From contig CM106585.1 of assembly GCA_048013815.1 (NCBI GenBank), forward strand, positions 14,508,001 to 14,572,000: a stretch of 64,000 nucleotides of DNA, written 5' to 3'. The position numbers and the translations under genes are program-made. Below the pieces are notes generated by a model. The model saw only the letters and a program-made list of their open reading frames with translations, made no database searches and had not been told where the DNA came from. The DNA comes from Setoptus koraiensis. Taxonomy: Eukaryota > Arthropoda. How positions within the stretch are numbered: position 1 is the stretch's first letter; the number at the start of each line of letters is the position of its first letter. Shown one piece after another: positions 25,374 through 38,670 of this stretch.

Positions 25374-25390
25374 AATAAATTGTAAATAAA
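25374..25390 (+). terminator. Two poly(A) signals
   Basis: AATAAA at 25374 and again at 25385, about 105 bp after the candidate stop codon. Confidence 0.5.
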
Positions 25391-27691
25391 TCTTTGTACC
25401 GAGTCACATGAGAGGGCGCCACTAGTCAGGCTCAAGTTAACAGATACCATCCAAAAACTATAATTACAACTAACCAATAAACATAGATATATTTTCAATA
25501 TTGTCACAACTTGTGTCTCGACTTTCCATGCTGCTGTTGCTGCTGCAGCAACACTATTCACTTGTTCACTCGATGACGCAATACACCCTTACACTATAGG
25601 GTCTATACTGTAGAGTCTATAGTGTAGAGTGTGTAGCACAATGTAATGTAAAATAATACTATCGATGCCGCTGCATACAAATTATACATGATGTAATAAC
25701 GCCGGCTCGTAGCCGCAACCCGGCGTGGCGCCACCTAGAGTTGAAGCGTGCAATCTTGGTTTGGTCACGCTCGCAGTGCGCTGAGTGCAAAAGACGACCG
25801 GTCACCGGTTTCAGGTTGGCCAATAATGTGTCTCTAGTGTCACATAAGTTATGCAATTCGTGGCTTGTGTCTCAATCTTGTGACGAGCGTGAAATTGTTC
25901 ATTGTGTGTCCGTGTAGAGAGTGCGATATTGGTTTAAAATTTAAAAATTTAGTTTTGAGTTTGGCGTTTAGAAAAAGTTGCGGCTTGCAATGATGAAAAT
26001 GTTTTCAAACTGTGAAGAAGTGTGCCAACTGTGCCCCACAAGAGATCGTTTATCTTGTCGAGCTACAAAAATTATTGATATACAAAAATTGCGACAATAT
26101 TCACCGTCGAGTAGTTGTTGTTGTGTTTGTGCCGCTCATCCGGTGACAATGCTGACAGTGTCGCTGTCGCAAGCCGGACACCGTCAGTTGTGGCCCCGAC
26201 AGCGACTGCTGGCGTCCAAAACCAAAACCAGAACCAGTGAACTGAACCTGTGCAATTCGGGTGCGATACCGTTACCGATTGGTATGACGCGATTGAATGA
26301 ATTTCGGTTAGAGCCAATTTTCGGCCCATGGTGTCGGGACCATAACGAACCGGAGGAAGTGCTGCCTGTAACTGTAAATTTGTCCGGTGTGGCCATCGGC
26401 CGTTGCTGGCTTCTTCATGTCGGGCTAGCCGAAATGAAAAAAAAAATCGATAATGGTTTTCGGAAATATCGCGCTAGAAATGCTGATATTTTCTAGAGCA
26501 AACGGATCGCATTTTAGTTCATCTTGGGCTCTGTATTCCCTCGATGCTGATGCAAGAGGTTGCGCAGGTTGGCCATAACAGTGCCAGCGCGAAATGAGCC
26601 CGGCATCTCGCGGCCCCTAATGAAATCGCCGTTTTGCCGTTTTGCGTCGCTGCCACCAACTATCTAACTGTCTAACAGTATCTATAAAAAGAAACAATCT
26701 CGCAATCAAGCTCATCAGTCATTATAATCGGCCGAATTTTGGGCTGCACTCACAAGAGCAGATGTTGCCACTAGATTATATTATACGCAGATATTATTGG
26801 AGATTGCCGGCATAACTGCCGTGTTATGGCCGCGGGTCATGGACACGGTTATGCCGACCAACAGGCCGGCCGATCGGAGTTGCACTTGCACCGTCTCGCT
26901 TGCGAGCTCATTAGGCGGGCGAAACGATCCGCTCAGATTAAAACAACGAGATTGTGTCATCTAGGTCACACTGCACTCAAGTCGATCTGGCTCGCGAGTG
27001 AGGCTTGCGATTTTGGCTTGCGACAGCGCTCGCCAGAGAGATTATTTGGCTAGCCGAATGATATAATAATATCGTTATTATATGACACAAGTCGAGTGTG
27101 CATTCGCATTGGCACAGGTGAGCGCGATGAAATGCAAATGCCGATGCCTCAAATGCCGTTCTCAACGTTTAAATTGTTGCTCGTCGACTCGTCGACTTGT
27201 CGGCCACTGGCGCTTCTAGTGCCTATTGGCCGGCGATTGGCGCAGCTTCTGGCCGGCGATTCAAATGAGCAGCCATTGCGGCCATTACCTGTGGCCGGCA
27301 TTACCTTGACATTGGCAGTGCGATAAAGTGCTATTTTGGCGCACTGGCAAACCTGTCCAACTGTTTTTAGTTGCGCAAGACACTTACACAGGTATTAGTG
27401 TTAGTGTCAGTGTCATCATGGTGAGCGTATTGCGTAACATGAGGCTATTCTCACACAGTAGTGGCCGTATAATTCATCTTGACCGATGCGGCGACCAGCG
27501 ATGCCACACGAAGTCGCATCGAGCGTCCAGATGACACCTAGATAGTTAATCATTGACCACAGTGCAGCCAGGTAGCAATAGTTGTTTATATCGTTACTCA
27601 ATCGCCTGTATCATCTCAGTATTATCAAGATCAAATACATTAAGAGCGCACACACACAGTTTATTGCTGGCCAACCTCAAACAACAACAGC

Positions 27692-27750
<59 letters not shown>

Positions 27751-29150
27751 CTAGTGAACCACATCCCACTAGATCTAATCTCTCGGTCTCTCAATGACCA
27801 TCAACTCCACTGACCATCTAGTCTGCCATGCCAGCTTATTTGGCTGTGTGTAAATCCGCTGCACCATCCAAGCCGCTGGCCCGTTTTGCAGCTCCCAAAG
27901 TTGGTGAGCCTGTTCGCCGCTAGGTGGCGCGGCAATGCAACATTGCTTGGCAGTAGGCCACTGGCTACTGCCAGCCGGTCGCTTGTGGCCGGCGGCAGCA
28001 CAACCGGCTGGCACGCGCTGCCGCTACCAGCCAGATGGCAGGTAGCGCCATCTAGCCGTGGTGTCGCATGCAAATTCAAACAGAGCAGAAGAGATCAGTG
28101 ATGATTCAAAAATCACTACTTTTGCACACCAACACAGCAAACTCGTGATAGCAATGACCGACCAGTCCGACCCAGTATCATCGCTAATTATACAGGTGCA
28201 TCCTCGCAACAGCAACAACAACAACAACAACAGCAACAACAAATTAATGGTGTTGCCCTAATAGATAAACATGATGCTTGGCGATGCCGACAATTGCAAC
28301 AATTTCGGCTCGCCTCCACCAACTGGCTAGACGTTTGGCTGAGATTTGGCCACGCCTGACGCGACGACGATGTTGCCTATTGGATATTGAAAATGGCATA
28401 GTTGTGGCGATCAGCAGGCTCCGATGAAGCCAATTGAAACAGCATTGAATTGTATATTGCACGGCAATAGCAACTAATCTACCTGAGACACTAATGAACG
28501 GATAGACCAGTTAGCTGAGCGCAAAAATAATCAACAACAGCAACAACAAGTGCATCACGTATTCTGGCGTGGCTTGCAGATAAATCATTTGGCAGAAGTT
28601 GTTGCATTTAGCACACGAGAGAATGAATTTATTAAAGCTGCTGCCTAACAAGTGATAAAATCATATCTCTGTTAATATGATTCTGGCTATCACTCTCACT
28701 CTTTTCTTGTTTGTTTTTTTCTCTTTGCCATCGGGATAGAGACACAGTGAGAAATAGGAAGAAAAAAGTTACGACGACTGGCAGCAGTTTTAATAAGTAG
28801 CAACTGGCTCCGATCGACTAGTTGAGGCCTTTTATCGTATCATCAACAGCGACGACAACAACGACAACAGCAACAGCAACCACCACCACGACTGCTCCTC
28901 CACATCACTCATTTTTGTGCCTAAACTTGTGTGGTATCGCATGGTAGAGTTTATTATGTGAGCCGATCTCACTTTAGTTTATCTGTTTTGTGTTCACTGG
29001 CAGTAGTGGTTTTTTCACCTGGCAAGGCTCGGATATCATTAGCGAGCGAGATTTAATTACAACAAGAAGAAGAAGAAGCAACAACAACAAGTGAAAGCTA
29101 ACTGTACTGTAACGAGAACATCATCATCATCCTATTGACTCATCATCAAC
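25391..29150. other. Intergenic DNA and probable 5' UTR/promoter of the 29.15-kb gene
   Basis: No supported gene. An ORF at 25978-26496 is open but featureless. The segment holds a long CAA tract at 27678, smaller CAA/CAG tracts near 28209 and 28855, and, just before the next gene, AAGAAG and CATCAT runs typical of the 5' UTRs seen here. Confidence 0.5.
27678..27751. repeat. CAA trinucleotide repeat, about 24 units
   Basis: Nearly pure CAA with a single CAG near the left end. Confidence 0.95.
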
Positions 29151-30851
29151 ATGACTCACAGACGCCAGAACCAAGTTAAACATTTGGAATCAAATGAATG
29201 CAACAATCTGTCGACAAAGTTGACACTAAATAATAATAATAACAATAATTGTGACGCTGTCAACGATCACAATAATCCCATTACAATAAAGAACAGTCAA
29301 CAGGATGCCAACAACAAACTCAAACAGCATGCACAAAACAACAGTTTACATTCTAACAGTTTAGATGCAACATGTCTTGACATCATCAATAACAACAACA
29401 ACAATTGGAGTGAACAACAACAACAACAAGATCAGATCAAAAATCAGCTGAACAGCACAACAAACGGCACCACCGGCGCAACTAGATTGCCACCAATTAA
29501 GGCGAAGCAATTAGATCTGCACAACAGCAACAACAACAGCAACAACAACAACAACAACAGAAACAACAACAGCAATTTCAACAATAAACTATTGCCCATT
29601 GTTGTCAGCGAGAACAAGATGAATCGCCAGTCTGTGTTGGCGGCACCAGGCGGCCAGGTGAGAAACATTGACAATTTGTCGCCGTTGTGTCATGCCGACG
29701 ACAGTCACAAGCAGACAAACAGCAATGCGAACGGCAAGAAATTGAATCTGAATCATCGTCAATCGACCTCGTCGTCAATGTTCATCGACGCCGGCGTCGA
29801 TGACGAACATGACGACGCCAACGATATCGAGGAGCTGGATAAAGCGTCGACGGCCAGCTCGTCGAGCATTCGCAAAGCCAACAGCCCTTTGGATGGAGGC
29901 AAAAAACAAAACGATTCTAACAGTGCCACAAACAAAACGAATGCAGTTGAGCAAAAGAAAAAGAAGCGATCGCTGCCTTACTCGCTGCTGAGCAAAGTAA
30001 GCGGCAAAAAAACAAGTGGCTCAATAGCGAAAGAGGATCTTTGCACGCTGGTGTCGAGCAATCGCCAATTAGCAAAAGACAACAACAACGACAAAGATAA
30101 ATGGTGTTGGTGCCACAATTACTATTATCCGCCATCTACATCGGCATCAAAAAGTTATCGCAACTACCCAGCAACAACAACAACATATCAACAGCAATCC
30201 TGTTGCGGCCAAAGGGAGCCCCTGATGCAAGCGCATCATCAACTATTACATCTAGATAGTGCGCACCATCATCATCAGCAGCAGCAGCCGGTGAGCCGGT
30301 CAGTAGACGATAATTACAACAAAACCACTAATGATTGCAACGCCGATTGTGCTATAGAGACGGGCCATTTCGAGGGGCCGGGCAAACAATATCGCAACAA
30401 TTTGCATCAGCATCATTATCCGCATCATCTGGATCATTGTGGAACAAATCAATCATCATTTTATGCGCCTGGCCAACAAAAGAATTGGCATGCCCAACAA
30501 CAGCAACACCAACACCAGCACCATCAGCAACAAATGAAGGGCCCATCACCTGACGAAATGGCTATAGACGCCAGCCACTTGCACAACAGTCACCTGGGTG
30601 CGCCGCATCTTCATCATAGTTCACATCCGCAGCCGCAAGTCAGTGGAAGCTTTTGGGATATTTATAATAATTGGAATAATAGTAAAACTAGAACGGCTTA
30701 CTTCATACTAAAAACAGTCATATTAGTCTTGTTAACTATGTTGTTATTGATCCTATTATTTAGTATAATCATGGCCATGCATTACTTGCCAGTTAAATTA
30801 GGAAATTTTTTCAATGAGCCGCATCATTTCAACGTGACCGTTGTGGGCTGA
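29151..30851 (+). CDS. Asn-rich single-pass membrane protein
   Basis: Single open frame of 566 codons from an ATG in good context (CATCAACATGAC). Most of the protein is low-complexity: Asn runs from about residue 27 to 150, a Lys-rich patch around KKKKRSLPYS, then His/Gln-rich stretches. Near the C-terminus a hydrophobic segment of about 25 residues (around 518-543) follows SKTRTAY and ends at MHYL. It leaves a tail of about 20 residues with one N-glycosylation motif (NVT). The layout suggests a long cytoplasmic N-terminus and a short outside or lumenal tail (type II or tail-anchored-like). I do not recognise the family. No splice donor follows the membrane segment, so the stop is probably real. 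It converges on the minus-strand membrane-protein gene. Confidence 0.7.
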   Translation: MTHRRQNQVKHLESNECNNLSTKLTLNNNNNNNCDAVNDHNNPITIKNSQQDANNKLKQHAQNNSLHSNSLDATCLDIINNNNNNWSEQQQQQDQIKNQLNSTTNGTTGATRLPPIKAKQLDLHNSNNNSNNNNNNRNNNSNFNNKLLPIVVSENKMNRQSVLAAPGGQVRNIDNLSPLCHADDSHKQTNSNANGKKLNLNHRQSTSSSMFIDAGVDDEHDDANDIEELDKASTASSSSIRKANSPLDGGKKQNDSNSATNKTNAVEQKKKKRSLPYSLLSKVSGKKTSGSIAKEDLCTLVSSNRQLAKDNNNDKDKWCWCHNYYYPPSTSASKSYRNYPATTTTYQQQSCCGQREPLMQAHHQLLHLDSAHHHHQQQQPVSRSVDDNYNKTTNDCNADCAIETGHFEGPGKQYRNNLHQHHYPHHLDHCGTNQSSFYAPGQQKNWHAQQQQHQHQHHQQQMKGPSPDEMAIDASHLHNSHLGAPHLHHSSHPQPQVSGSFWDIYNNWNNSKTRTAYFILKTVILVLLTMLLLILLFSIIMAMHYLPVKLGNFFNEPHHFNVTVVG

Positions 30852-31475
30852 TTACAGCAGCAGCAGCGGCAGCGACAGCCCCTTTTGGGCCATAAACTAC
30901 ATTCACAAATCTCAATTTAGTCTCAATCGATCAAAAACAAACTCGTCACAAACAAGCGCGCAACAGCCAAACAATTTTTTACCACAATTAACTAAAATTA
31001 ACTAAATCAATGATGTAGTTCCATGACAATTTACACACCATTTGTTTGTTAGCAATATTTGTTTCAGCCAGAAAAGAAAAGCTCGTCGTTTTGTCAGCAA
31101 CCAAAACCAAAACTCGCTCTCTTTCTCTCTGAGTTCTCTCTTGCGCGTTGAATCTAAACAAACAAATTCATTCATTATGTCACCTTTGAATCAAACGCTT
31201 TGATCGATCTAAGCTGCCTAGATCATCCGTAATTATGATTGTCAGTGTGACGCAATAGCTTAATTATTAACCATCATCATAATTATAATCGCAGCTAATC
31301 GCGCTTTCTTCGGTTGCTCCAACTGAACTTTGGAGAGTCAATCAAGTTCGCTACAAGTACAATGGTGCCTCGTGCTCGTAATCGTTATCCTGTAAGCTGG
31401 TGGCCTCTTGTTGTACATAGACACAATCGGATAATATCGATACATTACAAGTTGCAGCGGCAGATAACAAAATAT

Positions 31476-31477
<2 letters not shown>

Positions 31478-31512
<35 letters not shown>
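31478..31512. repeat. CA dinucleotide repeat
   Basis: About 17 perfect CA units. Confidence 0.95.
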
Positions 31513-31513
<1 letters not shown>

Positions 31514-32247
31514 CTACAACAGGTGAAACAACAATAACAACAACCAACCAATCCAACGAAGAGGACAGGTAGCGAAAATTAACATGTTGATCATTAACAA
31601 TGAGTAACTACTACAAGTTTGTGTATTAGGCAATTATCTTGCTTATGTTTTTGTTCTTTGCTCACAACTTGCGCAATTTGGATAATCTAATAATTTATAT
31701 ACTCAATATTTTTAGGAGTATTGTTAACAACGTGAGAGTAAAAGCGAGAGAGATTGTTATTGGAGTGCGACTTTTAATAGTCGGGCCACGCTCATTGCAG
31801 TGGCAAATAATACATGTAATATATCCTATCTACTTAAAATATTTCTTCGCCTTATCAGATCAATACACACTTACGAGAATTTTTAGCAGTATTTTGAATG
31901 CGTTTCCCCGGCTTACATCACATTTACTCGATGCATCCAGACGCAATGTGCCATAATTCATCATTGTTTGTTTGTTTCTCATTTATCTTGAAATATTTAT
32001 CATTATTGCCTCTCTCTCTCTCTGCCTACCTGTTAGACCCTACAACGATCCATTCTGAAAAATGCCTATTATTTTGTATAGAGTCTGAGAAACAATGGCT
32101 TCTATTTGGCTTTGCAAGAGCTCCCATTGCAGCCCATAATCACTCTCGTCGCCCAGTTACACAGCGGACTCGATTTAACCAGTCATTCATCAGTTATTCA
32201 TGTCTTTCTCCAAGTGTCTAGGTCATATCCGATTATCTCTCGATCGA

Positions 32248-32248
<1 letters not shown>

Positions 32249-32293
<45 letters not shown>
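32249..32293. repeat. GA dinucleotide repeat
   Basis: About 22 perfect GA units. Confidence 0.95.
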
Positions 32294-32297
<4 letters not shown>

Positions 32298-32506
32298 TTT
32301 ATTTTATATTCCTGCATCAGCAAAACCATGGGGGTGTCAAGAAACGAAACAGCAGCAATAGTCGTAGCAAGAAAATCACAGATCAGGATTGCTATCAATT
32401 ATCATAAACTGTTACTGTTATTATCACAATGGTAAGAATGTCTTGAATATACATTGGATGTTTTGTTGATGCTCTTCAATGCCTCCATTCTCATAATAAC
32501 TGATAA

Positions 32507-34063
32507 CTATAATCTGGTCTCCAATGCAGTATCAGGCCTGTCGCTTGTTGTTGAATTATGGGAACTATCGTCGGAGCGGGCGGATTGTACTTTTGACATT
32601 TTGATTTCATTAGCGACGCTTACAATATCGGCGTCAGTCTGGCACAGCGACAAACAAGAGGCCGATAATGAGCACGAAGCCGATGCTGAACAAGTTGAAT
32701 CAGAGCTACAATTCGAGTCCGTCTGATATGTTGTAAATGAGCAGGAATTTGACGAGCAAGAAGTCGACAAAATCATCGAGTTCTCTTTCTCTGATTCATA
32801 ATTTTGGTTTGTGTTTGAATCAGTGGGCACTCTCTCTGTTTCAAAATGCAATTGCTCATTAACGTAAATGGGTGGCGTGCTCGAGGCCATATTTGATGGG
32901 CCTCCGACGGAAACAGCTTGATTGTTTGTGTTGTTGTCAGCTGAATTGTCTTTGCAATTGGCCCTCAGTTGGGCGGAATGTGAATAGTGACAATCGAGGG
33001 ATACTGACTCGACTGACCTTGGCAGAAGGCAAGTTGGCGGATCTTGCTGGTGGCCGACAACAACCGCTCGGCCGACATTACCTGTGTCCAACAAAACACA
33101 GTCACACTTGGGGCCTGCTGTGCTACCCGGAAAGTGGTTGGTATTTGTTGCAAATGAATCCTTTTTTATCGAGCCTCTATGACAGTTTTGCATTGTTGTC
33201 ACTGGATCCATGTGACCTTGATACGGGCCCCTCGTCTGGCTGTTCTTGCAACCGACAGTTTCATGCCTCACACTGCCGATCTGTTGTTCATTAATTGCAG
33301 CCGATTTGTCTCTTCTGTGGGCCTCAACTGATCTCATGGGCGATTTGTTGTTTCTTCCAATGAAATTTGGTCGTGATTTTTGGCGTCTAGGCGACAAATG
33401 TTGGTTGCCAGTTGTGGTACATGTATTTGCATTTGTATTTGTGACATAATCGTCAGTTGCTGAAGTGCACACTTTAAGTATATCATTAGAAAAGTTTAAT
33501 TCGTTGATAGAGGGCAGCACGCTCGCCTGACTAGTGGGCCGGGCACACAATTTATGTGGCGACATCTTGTGGACATTTTTGCTAGTTTGTTTGTTAACTT
33601 TTGTATGATAGAGTTGATCATTAATGAATTCATTAGCATTGATGAGTTGGTCACTGTTGATATTATTAGTAAAATCATCATCATTATCTTTGGCCTGATC
33701 GCCTCTACACTGTGTGTCTGTATTGGCCTTGTTGCCAAACAGACCGCTTGCATTGTTGTTGTCCGAAATGTTGTTGTTACTGTTGTCGTTGGAATGGTCA
33801 GCAATCAACATTAATGATGGTGCTATATTGTTGTTGCTGGCATTAGTAGATAAGTTAAATGTTGTTATTCTAGATAGCGACATGTTTGTTGAGGCAAAAT
33901 CTGACATTATTGCGTCACGGGCGCCACTGCTGCCTCCAATTGTTCGCGTCCAATCTAAATACTTCAGACATAAGAATGTGGAATTGCGAAGCTTGCGTGA
34001 TTTCCGTTTATTAATGCTCGTTGGCCTGCCAGAATATCTGCGACTATGCACAATTGTTGGCGA
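32507..34063 (-). CDS. Probable downstream exon of the 40.7-kb membrane-protein gene
   Basis: A minus-strand frame of 518 codons is open from 34063 to a stop at 32507. It lacks a convincing ATG at its left end; the first in-frame Met is far in. Immediately upstream of codon TCG at 34063 is a pyrimidine-containing stretch ending CTGCTGCCACTAG, a good splice acceptor. Its phase (0) matches the donor GAG|GTAAGT at 39719. The peptide is Asn/Ser/Thr-rich with a basic start (KRKSRKLR) and a Cys/Ser-rich end. I infer that it is the cytoplasmic tail of the protein starting at 40691. If that is wrong, it is a separate Asn-rich gene with an unseen first exon. Confidence 0.5.
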   Translation of the reverse strand, partial: SPTIVHSRRYSGRPTSINKRKSRKLRNSTFLCLKYLDWTRTIGGSSGARDAIMSDFASTNMSLSRITTFNLSTNASNNNIAPSLMLIADHSNDNSNNNISDNNNASGLFGNKANTDTQCRGDQAKDNDDDFTNNINSDQLINANEFINDQLYHTKVNKQTSKNVHKMSPHKLCARPTSQASVLPSINELNFSNDILKVCTSATDDYVTNTNANTCTTTGNQHLSPRRQKSRPNFIGRNNKSPMRSVEAHRRDKSAAINEQQIGSVRHETVGCKNSQTRGPYQGHMDPVTTMQNCHRGSIKKDSFATNTNHFPGSTAGPKCDCVLLDTGNVGRAVVVGHQQDPPTCLLPRSVESVSLDCHYSHSAQLRANCKDNSADNNTNNQAVSVGGPSNMASSTPPIYVNEQLHFETERVPTDSNTNQNYESEKENSMILSTSCSSNSCSFTTYQTDSNCSSDSTCSASASCSLSASCLSLCQTDADIVSVANEIKMSKVQSARSDDSSHNSTTSDRPDTALETRL

Positions 34064-37000
34064 CTAGTGGCAGCAGTTGATAGATAAATAAGATAGACGC
34101 GGCAAATAGATAAATAAAGAGGGAGAGAGAGAGAGAGAATCATTCATAAAGTAATTTGATTTGACTTCATTCAGTGAACTTGAAAGAGATTGAATAGAAT
34201 CCAATGCCAGTGTGTGTGTCTCATCAGGCGTGTGTGTTAGGCAATTCGCTTGGCATCTAATTCACTCGATACTGCTGGCATATTGATTACGTATACATCG
34301 GGGTACAAACAAGCGCATGATGAAGAAAGAAAATAAGGCGAATCCGACAACGAATCGGAATTGGATTCGCTCAATGGCGGCGACTGAGATGCAAATCTCT
34401 TTCCATCATTGATTAACATTGTTGTGCGATGACCAATAGCTAAAGCGACAGCGTCTTGACAAGGCGAAATTGCTCAGGCGTAACAATGTCATAAGAGCAC
34501 ACGAGCATAAGATGGATCGATAGATAGATAGAGCAGAGCAGAGAGAGAGAGAGAGAGAGTGGGGCCAAAAAGTGCTTACATCAAACAGGACAAACGTAAA
34601 GCAAGAATTAACAAGCACTTACAACTTGTAAGATTCGCCCCGGGTGATCGGATCCCTGTGGACGCTTCTCGCAAGACGTTTCTCGGCGGACATTTCTGGC
34701 AAGACGCAGCAACTCTCACCGGCTGGTTTCGTTTGGAAGCCGGAGGCACGTCATGTGTAAAACCACTTTGGACAAGCTACTGACTCGGGCATGTGGCATG
34801 TCCATATGTGTGCTGCGAATGAATGAGAATGCATTATAGATCGCAAGGCATCGCTAAGGTTTCGATGGAGATTAGGGCGACAATTGTTTGGGCGATATTG
34901 TCGAATGGGGACGCATCCCATGATGATTCGTCTTATTTACATTTGCATATTGATGCGTGTGTCACTAAAAAGAGATCCCTTTATCTGGCAACGGCAAGTG
35001 TATGGCAAAACTACTGGCGGCTAAATGTTTGTCGCCGGCACACAATAACAACACAACGACCGATAATAACGTGCATAATCCTCATTTTATCTCTTGTCTG
35101 TATGTCACATTCAAATCGCGCACGATACATAACACAATGACACACAAAGCCAACCAACAGACCCTCAGAGATAGCATGACGTGATTATGTTATATCAATC
35201 AATTCGATCAATTCGTTCAATTCGTTCGTCGAGCCAATCGATTCGAGCCGGCGCAATTCGCAAATGCCGATGCGATTTCTGGCGCGGGCCCCCTTCATGC
35301 CAGAAACACATGCATATATGCGCATGGCTTGGCGCGGCTAAATTTGGCCCATGTGCAGCCATCAATAGTCGCCAGCGAATAACATGTAACATGAGCTGGC
35401 TAGCTTTGTTGTGGGGCCCAGAGAATAATTGCAAATAGAGCAAAATAAAGCAGCAGCAACAACAACGGCGGCTGCGACGAATTCTCTTGGCACGACAAAC
35501 AAACACACAAAGCAACTACACGTACACTGACATTTACACGTACACACTATATGCATTCACAATAAATCACTGTAAAAGAATAAACCTCATTCGTTCTGGC
35601 CCAAACCAAAGGCCCGTGCTTTTATTCATGCCAAAAGTAGCAACTGGCGCAAACACTCGAGCATCACAAACATATTGAAATGTTTTTGTTTTTTGTTTCC
35701 TGGTCGCCCACCGATTCTGTTTACTTTGATTTATCTTTAATTTATCTCATTTTATCTGATTCCATCCGCACACCATGATTGCCGCTGCGATTAAACAGAT
35801 TCTCAGTTTTGTTGTGGCGCCGATGGCAGCGAATTAGCTCACCTTTGTTGGCTTACTTGTTGTCAATGTATGAACATTGTAAGCCAAGGCTTTGGTGCAC
35901 ACGAACCCATGCGATCGACGTCAAACGGGCCGGACTTTGGTTTGGGCCACTCACATTATCCAATCTACAGTATCCATTTAATCAATGTTTCCCTTGCCAA
36001 TGCCACCGATCCATCTACAGCAATCTTTGTGGCGCCGCATAGCATGCTGCATGTCAAATGTTGTTTGCGACCGAATGTGCAATATGTGATATGAGGCGAA
36101 AAAACGAAGGCCTTTTATTCGAAGCCATTGCACTGCAATTGCTGACAAATTGGAGGATAAATTTGCGCATCCAGCCCAAAGCTACGTTGGCTCGCCAGAA
36201 ATAACTTGCCGCCGACTTGACCATATAACGTACACTCGAAGTAGCCCGCGGATTTGACGCTGATGAAACTAAGCGAAACTATCGCATTCAGTGGAGAATC
36301 GGTCACATCGAGGCAAGCGCCGAATCAATCATCGATGATCGTTTGTTGCGCCGCGACGCCAATCAAACAGATAGCTAATTTACTGCAGGCCGCTGGGGTC
36401 TCACACTGTGTTGGCTGTGTTGACTGGCTTGAGCCAGTGAGAGCACGAGGTGAAGATTTTAGCCAGACTTTGGCCATCGAGGGCCCATTTGTGCGCGCTA
36501 CAAAATCAATGTAATGTAACGAAAATGCTCGCAAGCCGACAAGACCACCAATGAGTAAGCCGGCACGCTCAACTGGCCCCAATTATGTGACAGGCCGGCC
36601 AGGAAGTCAGTTTTTGTGTGTGTGTTTTTTCTTTCTGATTCGTACAAAATCATTCAATAAATCATCTCGTTTGAATCATCCGGCCGAATGGTCGTTTCAC
36701 TCGTGTGCACTGCGAGCATGATTGTTGGTTGTCACAGGATTGCTTCGCCAGCACAAATGTAACATAATTACTAGTTTTACAAAATCGCTACACGCCACAT
36801 TGTGAGGCGCCGATGGCGACTGTTCGCTGATTGGCTTCTGGAGTTTACGATTCGCCGCATCGGTCCAGCAAATTGTCTTGCCAGTGACGCCAGTGGAGCC
36901 AGTGGAATTCCGTCATGTCGAATCGACGCAGATCAGCTCACATAGATCATCAAGACAGAGGATGGAAATAAATAAATAAACTGTATGCCCGCCGTATTTA

Positions 37001-37115
37001 TTATTATCTCACATGTCTGACAATGACAGACGTCGTTGCGTCGACAAAAACATATGGCCGAGACAAGCAACAAATCCTTCGGATGTGGCAACGTGATGAC
37101 GTGCGCAGAGAAAGG

Positions 37116-37123
37116 TATAAATA
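37116..37123 (+). promoter_or_regulatory. Possible TATA box
   Basis: GGTATAAATAATA. It has no ORF downstream and is probably fortuitous. Confidence 0.15.
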
Positions 37124-37146
37124 ATACGATGATAGATACCTTTTGC

Positions 37147-37194
37147 TGAGCCCCCTTTCTCGAGCCCCCTTTCTCGAGCCACCTTTCTCGAGCT
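37147..37194. repeat. 15-bp minisatellite, 3 units
   Basis: Units close to GAGCCCCCTTTCTC. Confidence 0.9.
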
Positions 37195-38586
37195 ACCGGC
37201 GATTCAATGAAATGCTGTCGACTCATTTTATTGCTTGGAATTTGTATTGGATAATAATGTCGATTGTGTTGTGTGCATTTGCTCCAAATTGATGATCGCC
37301 CGCCATTGTGTTAACAGTAGACGAGCGCGGGCCGAGCGCAACACCAACAACAACAACAACGACAGCAACGGCAGCGGCAACAACGACAACAACAGCAACG
37401 GCAACAAAGCCTGCCGAAACCAAAAGGATTGGGGCCCGGCGAGGTGACCTTTTGAGCTGCGTGTGTGTGCGTTGTTTGTGCGATAATCTTATGCTTACTT
37501 GTGTGGCGTCGATGTGATAGTCAGGTGGCAAGGTGCATTTACTCAGGCCGCTTATGCCGGCCCGAAAACATTGGCAAACAAAAAGACTCTTGCATCGTGT
37601 TCCGTTTTAGATTTTTCGTTTTCTATTGCCGGGCCTCACACACACACATACACGAACCAGTGAGCGAGGTACCTTGTATTAAAACACCGTTGGATATTTC
37701 ATTTTGGTTGTTGTTGATTGAGGTGACCGGTGGGCGAGCATCAGCATGGTTAAATTGGTAAAAGGCGCTTAAGATGCCACTCACAATCTATGAGAGTTGC
37801 CGAGTGGACAGTGGATCCGATTTCGTTTCTCTCGGGGGCGCGCAGATCGAGTGACACATACCGGATCGGATCGGATCAGATCGGTTTGGAGCTTCGCCTT
37901 TGTTTACATGTGAACAATAACGGCACTGTAGCGAGCCAATGAATGATAATCGCATCACTGATTCATCGTGACACACATAACTTGCCAAAGATTGCACCTA
38001 TTCAATTGACCACTGGACCGGCTAGTCGCCTATCTGGTTCAGTGGTGGCCAGTGCCCAAAGTGTCGATAGCATCATATTACCCCAGTGGCTGGCCAATGA
38101 ACGGTGTGGGTGTTCATTATGTTTGTGTTGGGCCCAATGTTCATATTGCAACAGTGAGTGTGTGTGTGTGTGCATGTGTCCTAACCAATTCTAATTTGGC
38201 CGGCAGCTTCGATAAGATTGTTGTTGTTGTTGTTGTTGCTGTTGTTATTGTTTGGTCTACTAGTGGTAATTCTTTGACGGATATATCGACAGAGTTCACG
38301 AACCACCTAATACAACATATGGACACAAGCGCCGTTCAAACAGATTATGCAATCCAGTTATATTATGCTCGGGCTAGTTGGATGGCACAGTTCACATGCG
38401 AGCTGCCAGCCGAGAAGAAAAGCAAATTCTCTTTGCAACAACAAAAGAAGCAGCACAACTGACGTGCACAAGATGCAGGCTACGTGCTTGCAAACACCAG
38501 CATGTACATATAGACGGCCCCATAGATATATACATCTGTCCGTGTATATAGCGATGTGCAGAGATGTATGCAGACAGAGGGACGCA

Positions 38587-38670
38587 CAGAGATATATTCA
38601 GAGAGGGGGATATACGGAGAGATATACGGAGAGAGATATACGGAGAGAGATATAGGGAGAGAGGGGATAT
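38587..38670. repeat. GAGAGATATACG-type repeat
   Basis: Purine-rich tandem units of 14-16 bp, AGAGATATACGG with variants. Confidence 0.85.

Larger units (their letters stand above)
30852..32506. other. Intergenic DNA between convergent genes
   Basis: Probable 3' UTRs of the two flanking genes plus microsatellites: a CA tract at 31478 and a GA tract at 32249. No further gene is supported. Confidence 0.5.

Noticed and set aside
25978-26496. 172-codon plus ORF
   Set aside because: Featureless, begins at a non-ATG, and an opposite-strand frame is equally open. Not strong enough to call.
27553-27813. Poly-Gln and poly-Thr ORFs
   Set aside because: Produced by the CAA microsatellite; two frames are equally open.
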